A stretch of DNA of 64,000 bases from Bradyrhizobium sp. Gha (GCF_900113735.1 NZ_FOQM01000014.1:1-64000), one strand, 5' to 3'; counted from the first letter of the stretch, positions 33,325 through 41,648 are shown. Notes: generated by a model from the letters alone, not told the origin. Numbers and translations: made by a program.

Positions 33325-33510
33325 ATGTCAGATGGCAAGAACAAGCGGGGGCCTGCCGACAGAGCACGGGTTAACGTGCATGAGGATTACGAGCTCAGGT
33401 ACTGGTCCAGACGATTCGGCTGCACCGAGGCGGAGCTGATTGATGCAGTCAAACACGCTGGCGTCATGGCCGACGCGGTTGAGAGATACCTCATACGGAA
33501 GAAGCGATAG
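33325..33510 (+). CDS. DUF3606-domain small protein
   Basis: 61 residues. AGGGAGAAG lies just ahead of the ATG. The chain matches the DUF3606 pattern: RVNVHEDYELRYWSRRFGCT and then EAELIDAVKHAG. The domain has no known function and often occurs as a lone small protein. The promoter region upstream is rich in A and T (around TATGATATATACATATTAC). Confidence 0.85.
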   Translation: MSDGKNKRGPADRARVNVHEDYELRYWSRRFGCTEAELIDAVKHAGVMADAVERYLIRKKR

Positions 33511-33878
33511 AAGAACCGCTGTCTGCGTTGCCACAGGCGGCCGAAGCCACGGGAGGAAATGCCCTTCAGCGAAGGGAGCGATCGAAACGAAACTCACCAC
33601 CGCACAACCATGCATGCAAAAGCCCGGCGCGATGGCCGGGCTTGACAACGATAATTGGAGCGCTCCGCGTGTCCGTCGAAATGCCTTCATGACCTTTGCG
33701 TCGCGACCAGGCGCGACCTGCAGGATGCTCCAGGTTCGCGGCACGGCAGGCACAGCTATCGTAGGGCGGGCAAAGCAAAGCGTGCCCACGCGTTTGCCCG
33801 AGAGTTCGGCGAGTGATGGTGGGCACGCTTCGCTTTGCCCACCCTACGGCACCTGCGCTCGCGATGATGGCGGCCTCA
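33511..33878. other. Intergenic region with a hairpin and a large palindromic repeat
   Basis: About 370 bp without a credible gene. AAGCCCGG (33620-33627) and CCGGGCTT (33636-33643) form a hairpin that could weakly terminate the DUF3606 transcript, though no T-run follows. The large palindrome at 33761-33847 is described separately. Open frames across the region look like shadows. Confidence 0.5.
33761..33847. repeat. REP/REPIN-like intergenic palindrome starting GTAGGGYGGGCAAAGC
   Basis: Two arms of 29 bases (33761-33789 and 33819-33847) are inverted copies agreeing at 27 of 29 positions, separated by a 29-base loop. The arms start GTAGGG and end GTGCCCAC. The GTAG-type end is a hallmark of REP sequences moved by tyrosine transposases; a pair of inverted REPs forms a REPIN. 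No transposase is in the window. Confidence 0.75.
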
Positions 33879-34136
33879 CTACGACACCTTCACCCCATCG
33901 AGCGCGACAATCCGCAAGCTCGGTTTCATCGTCTGCTCCAGCTGCGACTTCAACTCATGCACGCGCGGATCGGTCGAGCGCGCGGCGCACACCGCGTATT
34001 GATGCACCGACTGAGCCAGGGCGCGGCGCGCCTCCGGCGTTCGCGTCAGTTCGGGCGTTGAGAGCCGCAGGACGATGGCTGCCAGGTTCACCAGCATCTC
34101 GTCCAGGGCGAGATCGATCGTAGCAAGCTTTCCCAT
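33879..34136 (-). CDS. Small helical protein of unknown function
   Basis: 85 residues from the ATG at 34136, with GGGAAGG just ahead; a longer frame to 34154 has no ribosome site. The chain is predicted helical and charged (LATIDLALDEMLVNLAAIVL; RALAQSVHQYAVCAARS; HELKSQLEQTM) with no signal or membrane segment. I do not recognise a family. Confidence 0.6.
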   Translation of the reverse strand: MGKLATIDLALDEMLVNLAAIVLRLSTPELTRTPEARRALAQSVHQYAVCAARSTDPRVHELKSQLEQTMKPSLRIVALDGVKVS

Positions 34137-34410
34137 GGCACCTTCCCTCCTCACAATCCCGGCAGGGCAACGGAGGGTGGAGAGATGCGTTCCGGAGCGG
34201 GCCGAATATGGCTAACGTTTCCTGAACATCTCGTTCTGCGGAGCGCCGCGCTGCTCGGCGACGCGGTGCAGGAGCTCGGCTGATGGCGGTGATCAGGAAG
34301 ATCGGATGGTGGAATAGGTTCCGGCGCCTTCACATTTTTTTGTGATCCCGAACCTTCCCGCGTTTCATCGTTTAACGACAAATTCGACGGCCTCGGGAAG
34401 GGATCGAGAC

Positions 34411-34764
34411 ATGCGAACGGAGCGGATCGCGCTGGGTATGGCGCTAGCGATTGGCGGCATCGTCGCGCAGAGCGCAGCATTCGCCGAAGAATATCGCGGA
34501 ACCATGGAGCAGCAGATGGCCTGCACGCCTGACGTCTGGCGCCTGTGCAGCGACCAGATTCCGGATGTGAGCCGCATCACCGCCTGCTTGCGGCAAAACA
34601 CGCCGCGCCTTTCCAGCGGCTGCCGCGCGGTGTTCCAGTCCAACAATCAGATGCCGCCGCAGCTCGTCCCGCGCAATCGTGCTGCACCGCCGCCGCGCTA
34701 CTACAATGGGCCGCCGCCACCTCAGCAGATGCAGCCGAGCCCCTATGACGATGACGACGACTAG
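34411..34764 (+). CDS. Secreted cysteine-rich-repeat protein
   Basis: 117 residues from the ATG at 34411 with AAGGG ahead. A signal peptide covers about residues 1-25 (ending QSAAFAEE). The mature part holds one repeat with four cysteines in the pattern CTPDVWRLCSDQIPD then CLRQ and SGCRAVF, as in the cysteine-rich repeat (GLG1-like) family of small rhizobial periplasmic proteins. The C-terminus is proline-rich and ends in five acidic residues. The function is unknown. Confidence 0.75.
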   Translation: MRTERIALGMALAIGGIVAQSAAFAEEYRGTMEQQMACTPDVWRLCSDQIPDVSRITACLRQNTPRLSSGCRAVFQSNNQMPPQLVPRNRAAPPPRYYNGPPPPQQMQPSPYDDDDD

Positions 34765-34770
34765 CGCCGC

Positions 34771-35589
34771 CTAGCGCCTGTCCCGCTCAGGTCGATGTCC
34801 GAGCACAGTCCGCAGGACGACACCGAAGAGAATGACTGCGACCGGCCAGTGAAACCAGATTTTATGGGCGCCGGTGGCCAGATTGATAAAAACCAAAAAG
34901 GCCGACACCGTGAGGCCCGCTGTAACCGGGCGCGGCAGCTTTCGCAGCCAATCCAGGACGACGTTCGCCGATGAAGACGGCTCGCGCCTGTCGCCAGTCC
35001 GCGGAGCACGAGCTGCCTCCCGGGGAGAATCGTCGACCGGGAAGCTCCCTTGCCTCGCGGTTTGGCTGCCGAGAGTCACCCGATAACTGGTCTGGGGAGC
35101 AACGTTCTTCATCGGACGCTGGCCGAGACAGTCGAAGCCAACGGACAATTTGTTGTGCACCTGATCGTAGACGGAGCTCGAGATCACGACGCCGCCGGGA
35201 TCGGCGAGTTCCTGCAGCCGCGACGCGATATTGACCCCGTCGCCATAGATGTCGGAGCCGTCGACCATCACGTCGCCGAGATTGATGCCGATGCGAAATC
35301 GCATCGGGTTCAACGGAGGCGGGGCTGATTCCTGATCGGAAATCTCCTGCTGGATCTCGACCGCGCATTGCACGGCCTCGACGACGCTGGCGAACTCGGC
35401 GATCACGGCATCGCCCCAGGTATTCACGATGCGGCCGTCATGACGCTCGACCAGTCTCGCAATGGCCGAGCGATAGCGGCGGAGCGTCTCCAATGTTCCG
35501 GTCTCGTCCGCTTCCATGAGACGGGAATAGCCGTACACATCGGCGCACAGCACGGTGGTCAGTCGTCGTTTCACCTTGTCGTCGGGCAT
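34771..35589 (-). CDS. Class III adenylate/guanylate cyclase with C-terminal membrane segment
   Basis: 272 residues from the ATG at 35589 (AGGA ahead). The cyclase domain covers about residues 8-175: TTVLCADVYGYSRLM with the first metal aspartate, IVNTWGDAVIAEF with the second, and YGDGVNIASRL with the catalytic Asn and Arg. All key residues are kept. A linker follows, then two hydrophobic helices (TAGLTVSAFLVFINLATG; WPVAVILFGVVLRTVL). Most relatives in rhizobia carry C-terminal TPR repeats instead, so this is a short membrane-tethered version. The substrate (ATP or GTP) is not decided by eye. Confidence 0.88.
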   Translation of the reverse strand: MPDDKVKRRLTTVLCADVYGYSRLMEADETGTLETLRRYRSAIARLVERHDGRIVNTWGDAVIAEFASVVEAVQCAVEIQQEISDQESAPPPLNPMRFRIGINLGDVMVDGSDIYGDGVNIASRLQELADPGGVVISSSVYDQVHNKLSVGFDCLGQRPMKNVAPQTSYRVTLGSQTARQGSFPVDDSPREAARAPRTGDRREPSSSANVVLDWLRKLPRPVTAGLTVSAFLVFINLATGAHKIWFHWPVAVILFGVVLRTVLGHRPERDRR

Positions 35590-35637
35590 GGTTCCTACAC
35601 TAACCTCCCTGACCGGCAAATGCATCACGGGCCCGCA

Positions 35638-36105
35638 TTAGGACCTGTGCTCGCAGACATCGACCCATTCGGCCGCCGTCAATTCGGCCAGGCGTTCAGG
35701 CGTGATGCGGACGGCGCTGTGGGTCGAGCCCGCGGCCGGCACCACCACGTCGAACGCCTTCAGCGACACGTCGCAATAAACCGGCAGCGGCGACTTCAGC
35801 CCGAATGGGCAGACGCCTCCGACCTCGTGGCCGGTGATGTCGGCGACCTCTTCCAGCCCCAGCATCTTCGGCTTGCCGCCGAACTGCGCCTTCACCTTCT
35901 TGTTGTCCATGCGCGAGGTGCCGGCGGCGACGATCAGGATCACGCGTTCGCCGATGCGCAACGACAGCGTCTTGGCGATCATGCCGGGCTCGACACCATA
36001 GGCTTCGGCGGCCAGCGTCACGGTCGCCGAGCTGATCGGCGATTCGATGACTGAGATATCGGGGGCTTTCTCGGCGAAGAAGGCGCGAACGGATTCCAGG
36101 CTCAT
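35638..36105 (-). CDS. YbaK/EbsC-family aminoacyl-tRNA deacylase
   Basis: 155 residues from the ATG at 36105; a longer frame upstream lacks similarity. The YbaK/ProX fold is indicated by TVTLAAEAYGVEPGMIAKTL, the lysine-bearing segment and the GGVCPFGLKSPLPVYCD motif. Members remove mischarged amino acids such as alanine or cysteine from tRNA(Pro). It follows the haloacid dehalogenase gene by 46 bases on the same strand and may be cotranscribed with it, though no functional link is obvious. Confidence 0.88.
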   Translation of the reverse strand: MSLESVRAFFAEKAPDISVIESPISSATVTLAAEAYGVEPGMIAKTLSLRIGERVILIVAAGTSRMDNKKVKAQFGGKPKMLGLEEVADITGHEVGGVCPFGLKSPLPVYCDVSLKAFDVVVPAAGSTHSAVRITPERLAELTAAEWVDVCEHRS

Positions 36106-36151
36106 TCCAGTCAGCTCATTCCAGACTTGCGGGCGGGCGGCGATGTCCGGG

Positions 36152-36889
36152 TCATCCCTTGATGACCCCGGGCAGTTCCGAGAGCGACCGAACACGATGA
36201 TCCGGCGCAAAGCCGAGCTCGTCCATCTGGGTGCGGATCGCCTTGAACATGGTCAGCGGTGCCACGAGTTCGGTCTCGACGCAAGCCAGCGCCATCGCCT
36301 CCGGCGTCACCCGCTCGATCCAGGCGACGTTCAGTCCGAACGACTTTGCCCCGGCCGCGTCCCAGGGATTGGAGGAGACGAACAGCACCTCCTCGGGCGC
36401 CGTGCCGAGAACCTCGCCGATCAGCTCATAGGCCTGCGGGCTCGGCTTGAAGATCTTCTTCGCGTCCACGCTGATGGTGGCATCGAGCAGGCCGTCGAGG
36501 CCGGTGTTGCGCACCAGCGCGTTGAGCATGTCAGGGCTGCCATTGGAGAGGATGGCAAGCTTTCGCGGTTTTAGCGCTGTGAGCGCGATCGCCGCGTCAG
36601 GATAGAGATCGAGATGCAGGTACTTCTCGATGATGCGCTCGAAGGCCGCGTTCTCGTATGCAAGTCCGAGCACGCGCAGCGCATAGGCCAGCGAGTCGCG
36701 TGTGACATCAGAAAAATCCTGATAACGCCGCATCAGTGAGCGCAGCCAGGTGTATTCGAGCTGCTTGATCCGCCAGACCTGCGTGATGATCTCGCCATAG
36801 CCCGGAAACGCGTCCTCGGTGATCTCTGCGACCGACTGGATGTCGTAGAGCGTCCCGTAGGCGTCGAACACGACGGCTTTGAGGTTCAT
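36152..36889 (-). CDS. Haloacid dehalogenase type II
   Basis: 245 residues. The nucleophile Asp9 lies in AVVFDAYGTLYDIQSV, the motif of L-2-haloacid dehalogenases; motif II (ILSNGSPDML), the lysine region (KIFKPSPQAYELIGEVLG) and the acidic motif SSNPWDAAGAKSFG follow in order. The enzyme would hydrolyse (S)-2-haloacids to 2-hydroxyacids with inversion. This is notable because a glycolate/lactate-type oxidase is encoded some 9 kb away. It is divergent from a dihaem cytochrome c gene. Confidence 0.92.
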   Translation of the reverse strand: MNLKAVVFDAYGTLYDIQSVAEITEDAFPGYGEIITQVWRIKQLEYTWLRSLMRRYQDFSDVTRDSLAYALRVLGLAYENAAFERIIEKYLHLDLYPDAAIALTALKPRKLAILSNGSPDMLNALVRNTGLDGLLDATISVDAKKIFKPSPQAYELIGEVLGTAPEEVLFVSSNPWDAAGAKSFGLNVAWIERVTPEAMALACVETELVAPLTMFKAIRTQMDELGFAPDHRVRSLSELPGVIKG

Positions 36890-37022
36890 GGGCTGTCCTT
36901 CCGGGCCGTTGTGGTCACAAGAATTCTGCTTGGGGAGTACGCATCATCCTCAGCTTACCAGAGCACCGCGGAAGTTTGCCACTGCAACCGTGATCGGCGG
37001 CTTGTGACAACTCCGGCCTCAG

Positions 37023-37051
37023 GGCTGCGGGTTTTAATCACACCCGCAGCC
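37023..37051. repeat. Perfect 9-bp inverted repeat in a divergent promoter region
   Basis: GGCTGCGGG (37023-37031) and CCCGCAGCC (37043-37051) are perfect inverted copies around an 11-base loop containing TTTTAATC. The site is 69-97 bases ahead of the cytochrome c start and about 134 bases ahead of the dehalogenase. It could be an operator or a 5' leader hairpin. Confidence 0.5.
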
Positions 37052-37119
37052 AATTGCTCCGGCGCGGATTCGCCGCTAATTTGGCTGTCTTCGTCCGGGC
37101 AAATGAGCCGGAGGCGAAC

Positions 37120-38085
37120 ATGGCGCGATTGGCAGCGGCCGCTCAGGCCGCGGGTGCACTCAGCATCATTCTCTCGTGTACGGCGCACACGCACGCGCAG
37201 ATCACCGACAGTCCTCCGTCTTGGGCCTACACTTACAACCCGCCCGACTTCAAGCCGCCGCCGGATGACGGCCAATCTCGCCACGTTCCCGACAGCACGG
37301 CGAGCTATACAGTCCCACAAACGCGTGATCGCTTCCTGGCGCCGGATTGGCACCCGGATGACCATCCGGCGATGCCGACGGTGGTGGCCAGCGGCCGTCC
37401 GCCTGACGTCTACGCCTGCGGCTTCTGCCATCGTGCCTCCGGGACGGGTGGTCCGGAGAGCGCAGACATCGCCGGCCTGCCGGTGGCATATTTCATTCAG
37501 CAGGTGCAAGACTACAGGAGCGGCAAGCGCGCGACGGCGCGAGCCGACCGCATTCCGCAAGCATGGATGATCTCGGTCGCAAAGGCGGCGAACGACGACG
37601 AAATCAAAGCGGCGGCTGATTATTTTGCGGCTATCAAGCCAATGAAGTTGGTCGATGTGGTGGAGACTGAAACGGTGCCGAAACCTGCGGTCGCCGGCTG
37701 GTTCTTCGTCACGCAAGGCGATGAGCGCGAGCCGATCGGCACGCGCATCATTGAGACACCGGCGGACATTGGCCGCTTCGTCAACCGCGACGCGCGCGTC
37801 CGCTTTATCGCCTACGTGCCCATGGGTAGCGTGGCCGCCGGCCGCGCGCTGGCCGCAAGGCCCGAGATCGCCTGCTCCACCTGCCACGGCGAGAAGCTGA
37901 CCGGCACGGACGTTGTGCCGGGAATCGCCGGGCGCTCGCCGACCTACCTCTTCCGCCAGCTCTATGACTACCGGTACGGATTCCGCGCGGGGCCGGACAG
38001 CAAGCCGATGATCGACGTGGTCAAATCGCTCGACGAGGCACATCTGTTGCCGCTTGCCGCCTATCTCGCCACGCTGGAGCGATGA
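37120..38085 (+). CDS. Exported dihaem cytochrome c
   Basis: 321 residues from the ATG at 37120, with GGAGG six bases ahead. An N-terminal signal peptide ends near HTHAQ. Two haem-attachment motifs are seen, CGFCH in the first half and CSTCH in the second, each followed by later methionines that could be axial ligands. Two c-type domains in one chain resemble the cytochrome c4 family or alcohol-dehydrogenase cytochrome subunits. It is monocistronic and its electron partner is unknown. Confidence 0.88.
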   Translation: MARLAAAAQAAGALSIILSCTAHTHAQITDSPPSWAYTYNPPDFKPPPDDGQSRHVPDSTASYTVPQTRDRFLAPDWHPDDHPAMPTVVASGRPPDVYACGFCHRASGTGGPESADIAGLPVAYFIQQVQDYRSGKRATARADRIPQAWMISVAKAANDDEIKAAADYFAAIKPMKLVDVVETETVPKPAVAGWFFVTQGDEREPIGTRIIETPADIGRFVNRDARVRFIAYVPMGSVAAGRALAARPEIACSTCHGEKLTGTDVVPGIAGRSPTYLFRQLYDYRYGFRAGPDSKPMIDVVKSLDEAHLLPLAAYLATLER

Positions 38086-38172
38086 AGTGCCGACATCGCC
38101 CGCAGAGCTTCGGGCGGGCGCGTGCGCGGCCCGAGATTCCCACCGCGCACACGCGATTGGACCAAGGCGCGC

Positions 38173-38769
38173 CTAGGCGGCCTGCCGCATGCGTTCGATG
38201 CTCTGGGTGATATGGTTTCCGGCGTCGTCAGCCACCTTCAGAGACAAATCCGCCATCCGGCGGCTGGTCTCCAAGCCGCTGCTGATCGTGTCGCGCATGA
38301 GATCGGTCTGCACCGCCGCTAAATCGTGAAGGGTCCGGCAGCGCCAGAGTTCATCCATGCGGTCCATGGTCCTCTCGATCTGCTGTCGAACGAAATCGAA
38401 GTACTCGCGCGACGCACCGTTCATTCCTTTGGCGACTGCGGTCACGGAGTACATGATTGCTTCGGCGTTACGGACCGAGCGTTCTGCTCCCTGCTGCGCT
38501 TCATTGCCCGTGAAACCGAACCTTTGACCTAGCTGGTCAGTCGAGCGGCCCATCATTGCCGTGGCCATGTCGACGCCGAAGCGCCAACTGTTCTGCAGCA
38601 TCTCGGCATTTTGTCGAAAAAGATGGCTGCTGGCTTGCGCCACCTCCTCTCCGGCCTCGGCGGTCGCCAGGCCGATCCGTCTGGTCTGCTCTGCGGTCCT
38701 CTCGCCGGCGCGTCGGATTGTGTCCTCTGGGCTTTGTGTCGATTTTTCCTCCGGGCGTGGGTTGGCCAT
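38173..38769 (-). CDS. Phasin-family protein
   Basis: 198 residues, mostly helical and coiled-coil. The phasin pattern is seen in SHLFRQNAEMLQNSWRFGVDM and in AEAIMYSVTAVAKGMNGASREYFDFVRQQ. Phasins coat polyhydroxyalkanoate granules, though many rhizobial members have unknown roles. No polymer synthesis gene lies in the window. It is convergent with the cytochrome c gene; a G/C hairpin around 38096-38116 may end both transcripts. Confidence 0.85.
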   Translation of the reverse strand: MANPRPEEKSTQSPEDTIRRAGERTAEQTRRIGLATAEAGEEVAQASSHLFRQNAEMLQNSWRFGVDMATAMMGRSTDQLGQRFGFTGNEAQQGAERSVRNAEAIMYSVTAVAKGMNGASREYFDFVRQQIERTMDRMDELWRCRTLHDLAAVQTDLMRDTISSGLETSRRMADLSLKVADDAGNHITQSIERMRQAA

Positions 38770-38975
38770 TCGTTGCTCCTTCGTTGTTGTTGGTGAGGTC
38801 GGATCCTGTGCCCTCCGTCAGAGATGCCATCCTAGGCGAGGAAACGTGGGCATTTCTGGACCGTTCCGGCCGGGCAGTTTTTTAATCAATCCTCCGCCAT
38901 TGCGCGCAGGAACGAGCGCTTCAACTTCCAATTATGCCTTGGTTGGCTCACCTGCTCCGCGCTGCATGGCCAATG

Positions 38976-39015
38976 TTTTCATGGCCCTCGATCATTTTTC
39001 ATGGCCCTCGATCAT
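38976..39015. repeat. Perfect 20-bp tandem duplication ahead of a hydrolase gene
   Basis: The unit TTTTCATGGCCCTCGATCAT occurs twice without a gap, at 38976-38995 and 38996-39015. Each copy holds an ATG. The true start of the next gene is likely 39028, so the duplication lengthens its leader and could affect translation by adding upstream ATGs. A recent slippage event is likely since the copies are identical. Confidence 0.85.
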
Positions 39016-39027
39016 CAAGGCTTGGCA

Positions 39028-40020
39028 ATGACCACCACTGAAACCGTGTTGCTCATCGGTATCTTGTTCTTGGCACTCGTCATCATTGGCAATATCGGCT
39101 TCGCCAAACTGGCGGAACGGAGGAATCCACCAATCGGCAAGTTTCTCGAGTGCGACGGCGTCGTGCTCCACTATATCGATCGGGGCGATCCTGCGGCTCC
39201 CTGCGTCGTGCTGTTTCACGGCAACGGATCCATGATCCAGGACTTCACGATCAGTGGGCTGGTCGATCTTCTTGCTCGCAGCAACCGCGTGGTGTGCTTC
39301 GACCGTCCGGGTTTTGGCTATAGTCGGCGGCCGCGGCTCCGAATATGGAGCGCAGCAGCTCAAGCAGCTTTGTTGATGAAGGCGCTCGACCAGATCGGGG
39401 TCCGTGATCCCGTGGTGCTGGGCCATTCCTGGGGCGCGTTCGTCGCTATCGCTCTCGCCATGCGGAAGGATTATCCGATCCGGGGCCTTGTGCTTGCGTC
39501 CGGGTACTACTTTCCAACCGGCCGTTTGGATGTCTGGCTGATGTCAGGTCCAGCCATACCGGTTTTGGGCGACCTGGTCAGTTACACTGTCGCGCCTGTC
39601 ATCTCGTGGGCCATTTTGCCGGGAGCTCTCCGCAAGATTTTCGCGCCCCGGTCCGTCCCGCCGACGTTCAAGAATGAATTTCCATCGTCTCTCGTTCTCA
39701 GGCCGACACAATTGAGGGCGGCTGCGGAGGAGAGCGCACTCCTCATTCCAACCGCAGCACAATTCCGAGCCCATTATTCGGCCATGAACGACGACGTGCG
39801 AATATTCCATGGAACTGAGGATCGGGTGATCCAACACAAACAAGCGCGGGATTTACATCAAGCGCTGCCTCGGTCCGATCTTCACCTCGTCCCGAATGCC
39901 GGACATATGGTCACCTACGCAGACCCCGCGGCCATCACGGAGGCCGTCAATTCAATCATCAATTCTTCTAAGCCAGCTGCTTTTCAAGCTGGAAGGGCAC
40001 CGAACATATCGTCGAGGTGA
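39028..40020 (+). CDS. Membrane-anchored alpha/beta hydrolase
   Basis: 330 residues from the ATG at 39028, which has AAGG seven bases ahead; an ATG at 39001 within the tandem repeat is the alternative. One N-terminal helix (ETVLLIGILFLALVIIGNIGF) anchors it. The hydrolase domain has the oxyanion strand VVLFHGNGSMIQDF, the nucleophile elbow LGHSWGAF, an acidic residue in FHGTEDRV, and the final histidine in NAGHMV. It is a paralogue of the protein at 43768-44724. Base composition looks lower in G and C than in its neighbours, hinting at transfer. The substrate is unknown. Confidence 0.85.
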   Translation: MTTTETVLLIGILFLALVIIGNIGFAKLAERRNPPIGKFLECDGVVLHYIDRGDPAAPCVVLFHGNGSMIQDFTISGLVDLLARSNRVVCFDRPGFGYSRRPRLRIWSAAAQAALLMKALDQIGVRDPVVLGHSWGAFVAIALAMRKDYPIRGLVLASGYYFPTGRLDVWLMSGPAIPVLGDLVSYTVAPVISWAILPGALRKIFAPRSVPPTFKNEFPSSLVLRPTQLRAAAEESALLIPTAAQFRAHYSAMNDDVRIFHGTEDRVIQHKQARDLHQALPRSDLHLVPNAGHMVTYADPAAITEAVNSIINSSKPAAFQAGRAPNISSR

Positions 40021-40372
40021 TTTGGAAAGGAGCGAGGTGATCCGGCCGTCAAGTCTGCCCGCTACTGGCCTGGTTCGGAGGATGGGTTGAGCTCTTGCGC
40101 AACCGGTCGCCTGAGGGACAGAGCCAGGCAATCCCTTGTGCGATCCGATTGGGAACGAAGTTTGATGGCGTTCGCGAGAGCTCAACCTATCCTGCGCGCT
40201 GACAGCGGCTATGGCCGCCAGCCTCTGGTGCCCAGCAAGATGCCGTGATTGCGCCCGGGCACGTTGAGGTCATGGGTTTTGATTGTCGACCAGTCTACCC
40301 TGGATTTCAGCTCGGCCATCGAGTCCAGGGTGACCCTCTCATAAACCTGTATGGCAAAGAGGATGTGGCGGG
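40021..40372. other. Intergenic region with gene remnants
   Basis: About 350 bp without an intact gene. An inverted repeat ACCCTGGA (40297-40304) / TCCAGGGT (40324-40331) lies close to the start of the MerR fragment and may once have been its operator. Composition looks mixed, as in a decayed insertion. No RNA gene was recognised. Confidence 0.45.
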
Positions 40373-40675
40373 ATGCTGCGCTATTACGAAGGCGAAGGCT
40401 TGCTTGCCCCGCTGCGGACCGGGTCCGGTTATCGCGATTATGGTCCGGCGGAGGAGGAGACCGTGCGGCGGATCAAGATGCTCGGTGCGGCCGGGATGAC
40501 GCTCGAGACGATCCAGCAATTGCTTCCGTGTGTGCGGAACAACGATCCGGCCTTCACGCCGTGCAACGAGCTGCGAAGAATACTCGCCCAGCAAGTCAGC
40601 CTGATCGACGAGCGCGTCGAGACGCTCAGCCAAAGCCGGACCATCTTGGTCGGCTACCTCGCAAGCGTGAACTGA
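40373..40675 (+). pseudogene. MerR-family regulator lacking the start of its DNA-binding domain
   Basis: 100 residues beginning MLRYYEGEGLLAPLRTGSGYRDY. In intact MerR proteins the motif LRYYE lies about 20 residues inside, after the first helices of the winged domain; here nothing suitable precedes it in frame. In another frame just upstream GKEDVA resembles the missing piece, and a four-base deletion near 40368 would join the two. The rest (TVRRIKMLGAAGMTLETIQQLL and the coiled coil) is normal. It is probably a decayed gene, though use of the internal ATG cannot be excluded. Confidence 0.55.
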
Positions 40676-40738
40676 TCGTGGAACGCGCCGGCGCCCGCCT
40701 GTTGGCGGGCGTCGCGCAATGTCAGTAGGGGAGCGCGG

Positions 40739-41623
40739 TTAGATCCCCAAAATCTTGCGCGCGTTGGCCTTCAGCACCTTCGGCCGGATCTCGTCGCGGA
40801 TGTCGAGCTTGGCGAAGTCGGCCAGCCAGCGGTCCGGCGTGATGACAGGCCAGTCCGAGCCGAACAGCATCTTGTCCTGAAGAATCGAATTGATGTAGCG
40901 CACCAGGATCGGGGGGAAATATTTCGGCGACCAGCCGGACAGGTCGATGTACACGTTCGGCTTGTGGGTCGCGACCGACAGCGCTTCTTCCTGCCAGGGG
41001 AAGGAGGGGTGGGCGAGGATGATCTTGAGGTCGGGGAAGTCGGCCGCGACGTCATCCATGTACATCGGGTTGGAATATTTCAGCCGCATCCCCATGCCGC
41101 CGGGCATGCCCGAGCCGACGCCGGTCTGGCCGGTGTGGAACAGCGCGATCGCGCCGCCATTGTTGATCTCTTCGTAGAGCGGATAGGCCATGCGATCGTT
41201 GGCGTAGAAGCCCTGCATGGTCGGATGGAATTTGAAGCCGCGCACGCCATATTCCTCGATCAGCTTGCGCGCTTCGCGGGCGCCGAGCTTGCCCTTGTGT
41301 GGATCGATCGAGACGAAGGGGATGAGGACGTCGAGATGATCGGAGGCGGCCTCGATCATCTCGTAATTGTTGTAGCGGCGGAAGCCGGTCTCGCGCTCGG
41401 CATCGACGGGGAAGATCACCGCGGCGATGTTCTTGGAGCGGTAGTACGCTGCGGTCTCCGGCACGGTCGGCGGATGTTTGTGCGGCGATTTGAAATAGTC
41501 GGCCATCTGCGCCTGGAAGTCGTCATAGCCGTCGTCGCCGTGCATGCCGCAGGGCTCCTCGGCGTGGGTGTGGATGTCGATGGCGACGACGTCGTCGATA
41601 TTGGGCAGCTTCAGCTTCGGCAT
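40739..41623 (-). CDS. Amidohydrolase-family (ACMSD-like) metal-dependent hydrolase
   Basis: 294 residues. Metal ligands typical of amidohydrolase_2 proteins are present: AIDIHTHAEEP near the N-terminus, FKFHPTMQGF, ILAHPSFPWQEE and the final aspartate in MLFGSDWPVI. Relatives include 2-amino-3-carboxymuconate semialdehyde decarboxylase, resorcylate decarboxylases and 4-oxalomesaconate hydratase-like enzymes. It stands alone, with an AT-rich symmetric site directly upstream, so it is likely controlled by a dedicated regulator outside the window. The reaction is uncertain. Confidence 0.88.
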   Translation of the reverse strand: MPKLKLPNIDDVVAIDIHTHAEEPCGMHGDDGYDDFQAQMADYFKSPHKHPPTVPETAAYYRSKNIAAVIFPVDAERETGFRRYNNYEMIEAASDHLDVLIPFVSIDPHKGKLGAREARKLIEEYGVRGFKFHPTMQGFYANDRMAYPLYEEINNGGAIALFHTGQTGVGSGMPGGMGMRLKYSNPMYMDDVAADFPDLKIILAHPSFPWQEEALSVATHKPNVYIDLSGWSPKYFPPILVRYINSILQDKMLFGSDWPVITPDRWLADFAKLDIRDEIRPKVLKANARKILGI

Positions 41624-41648
41624 TGGTGTCCTCCCAACGGGTTTGCCG

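Noticed and set aside
33440..34123. 227-codon plus-strand frame over the REPIN-like palindrome
   Set aside because: It crosses a palindromic repeat and an antisense small gene, and composition is not protein-like.
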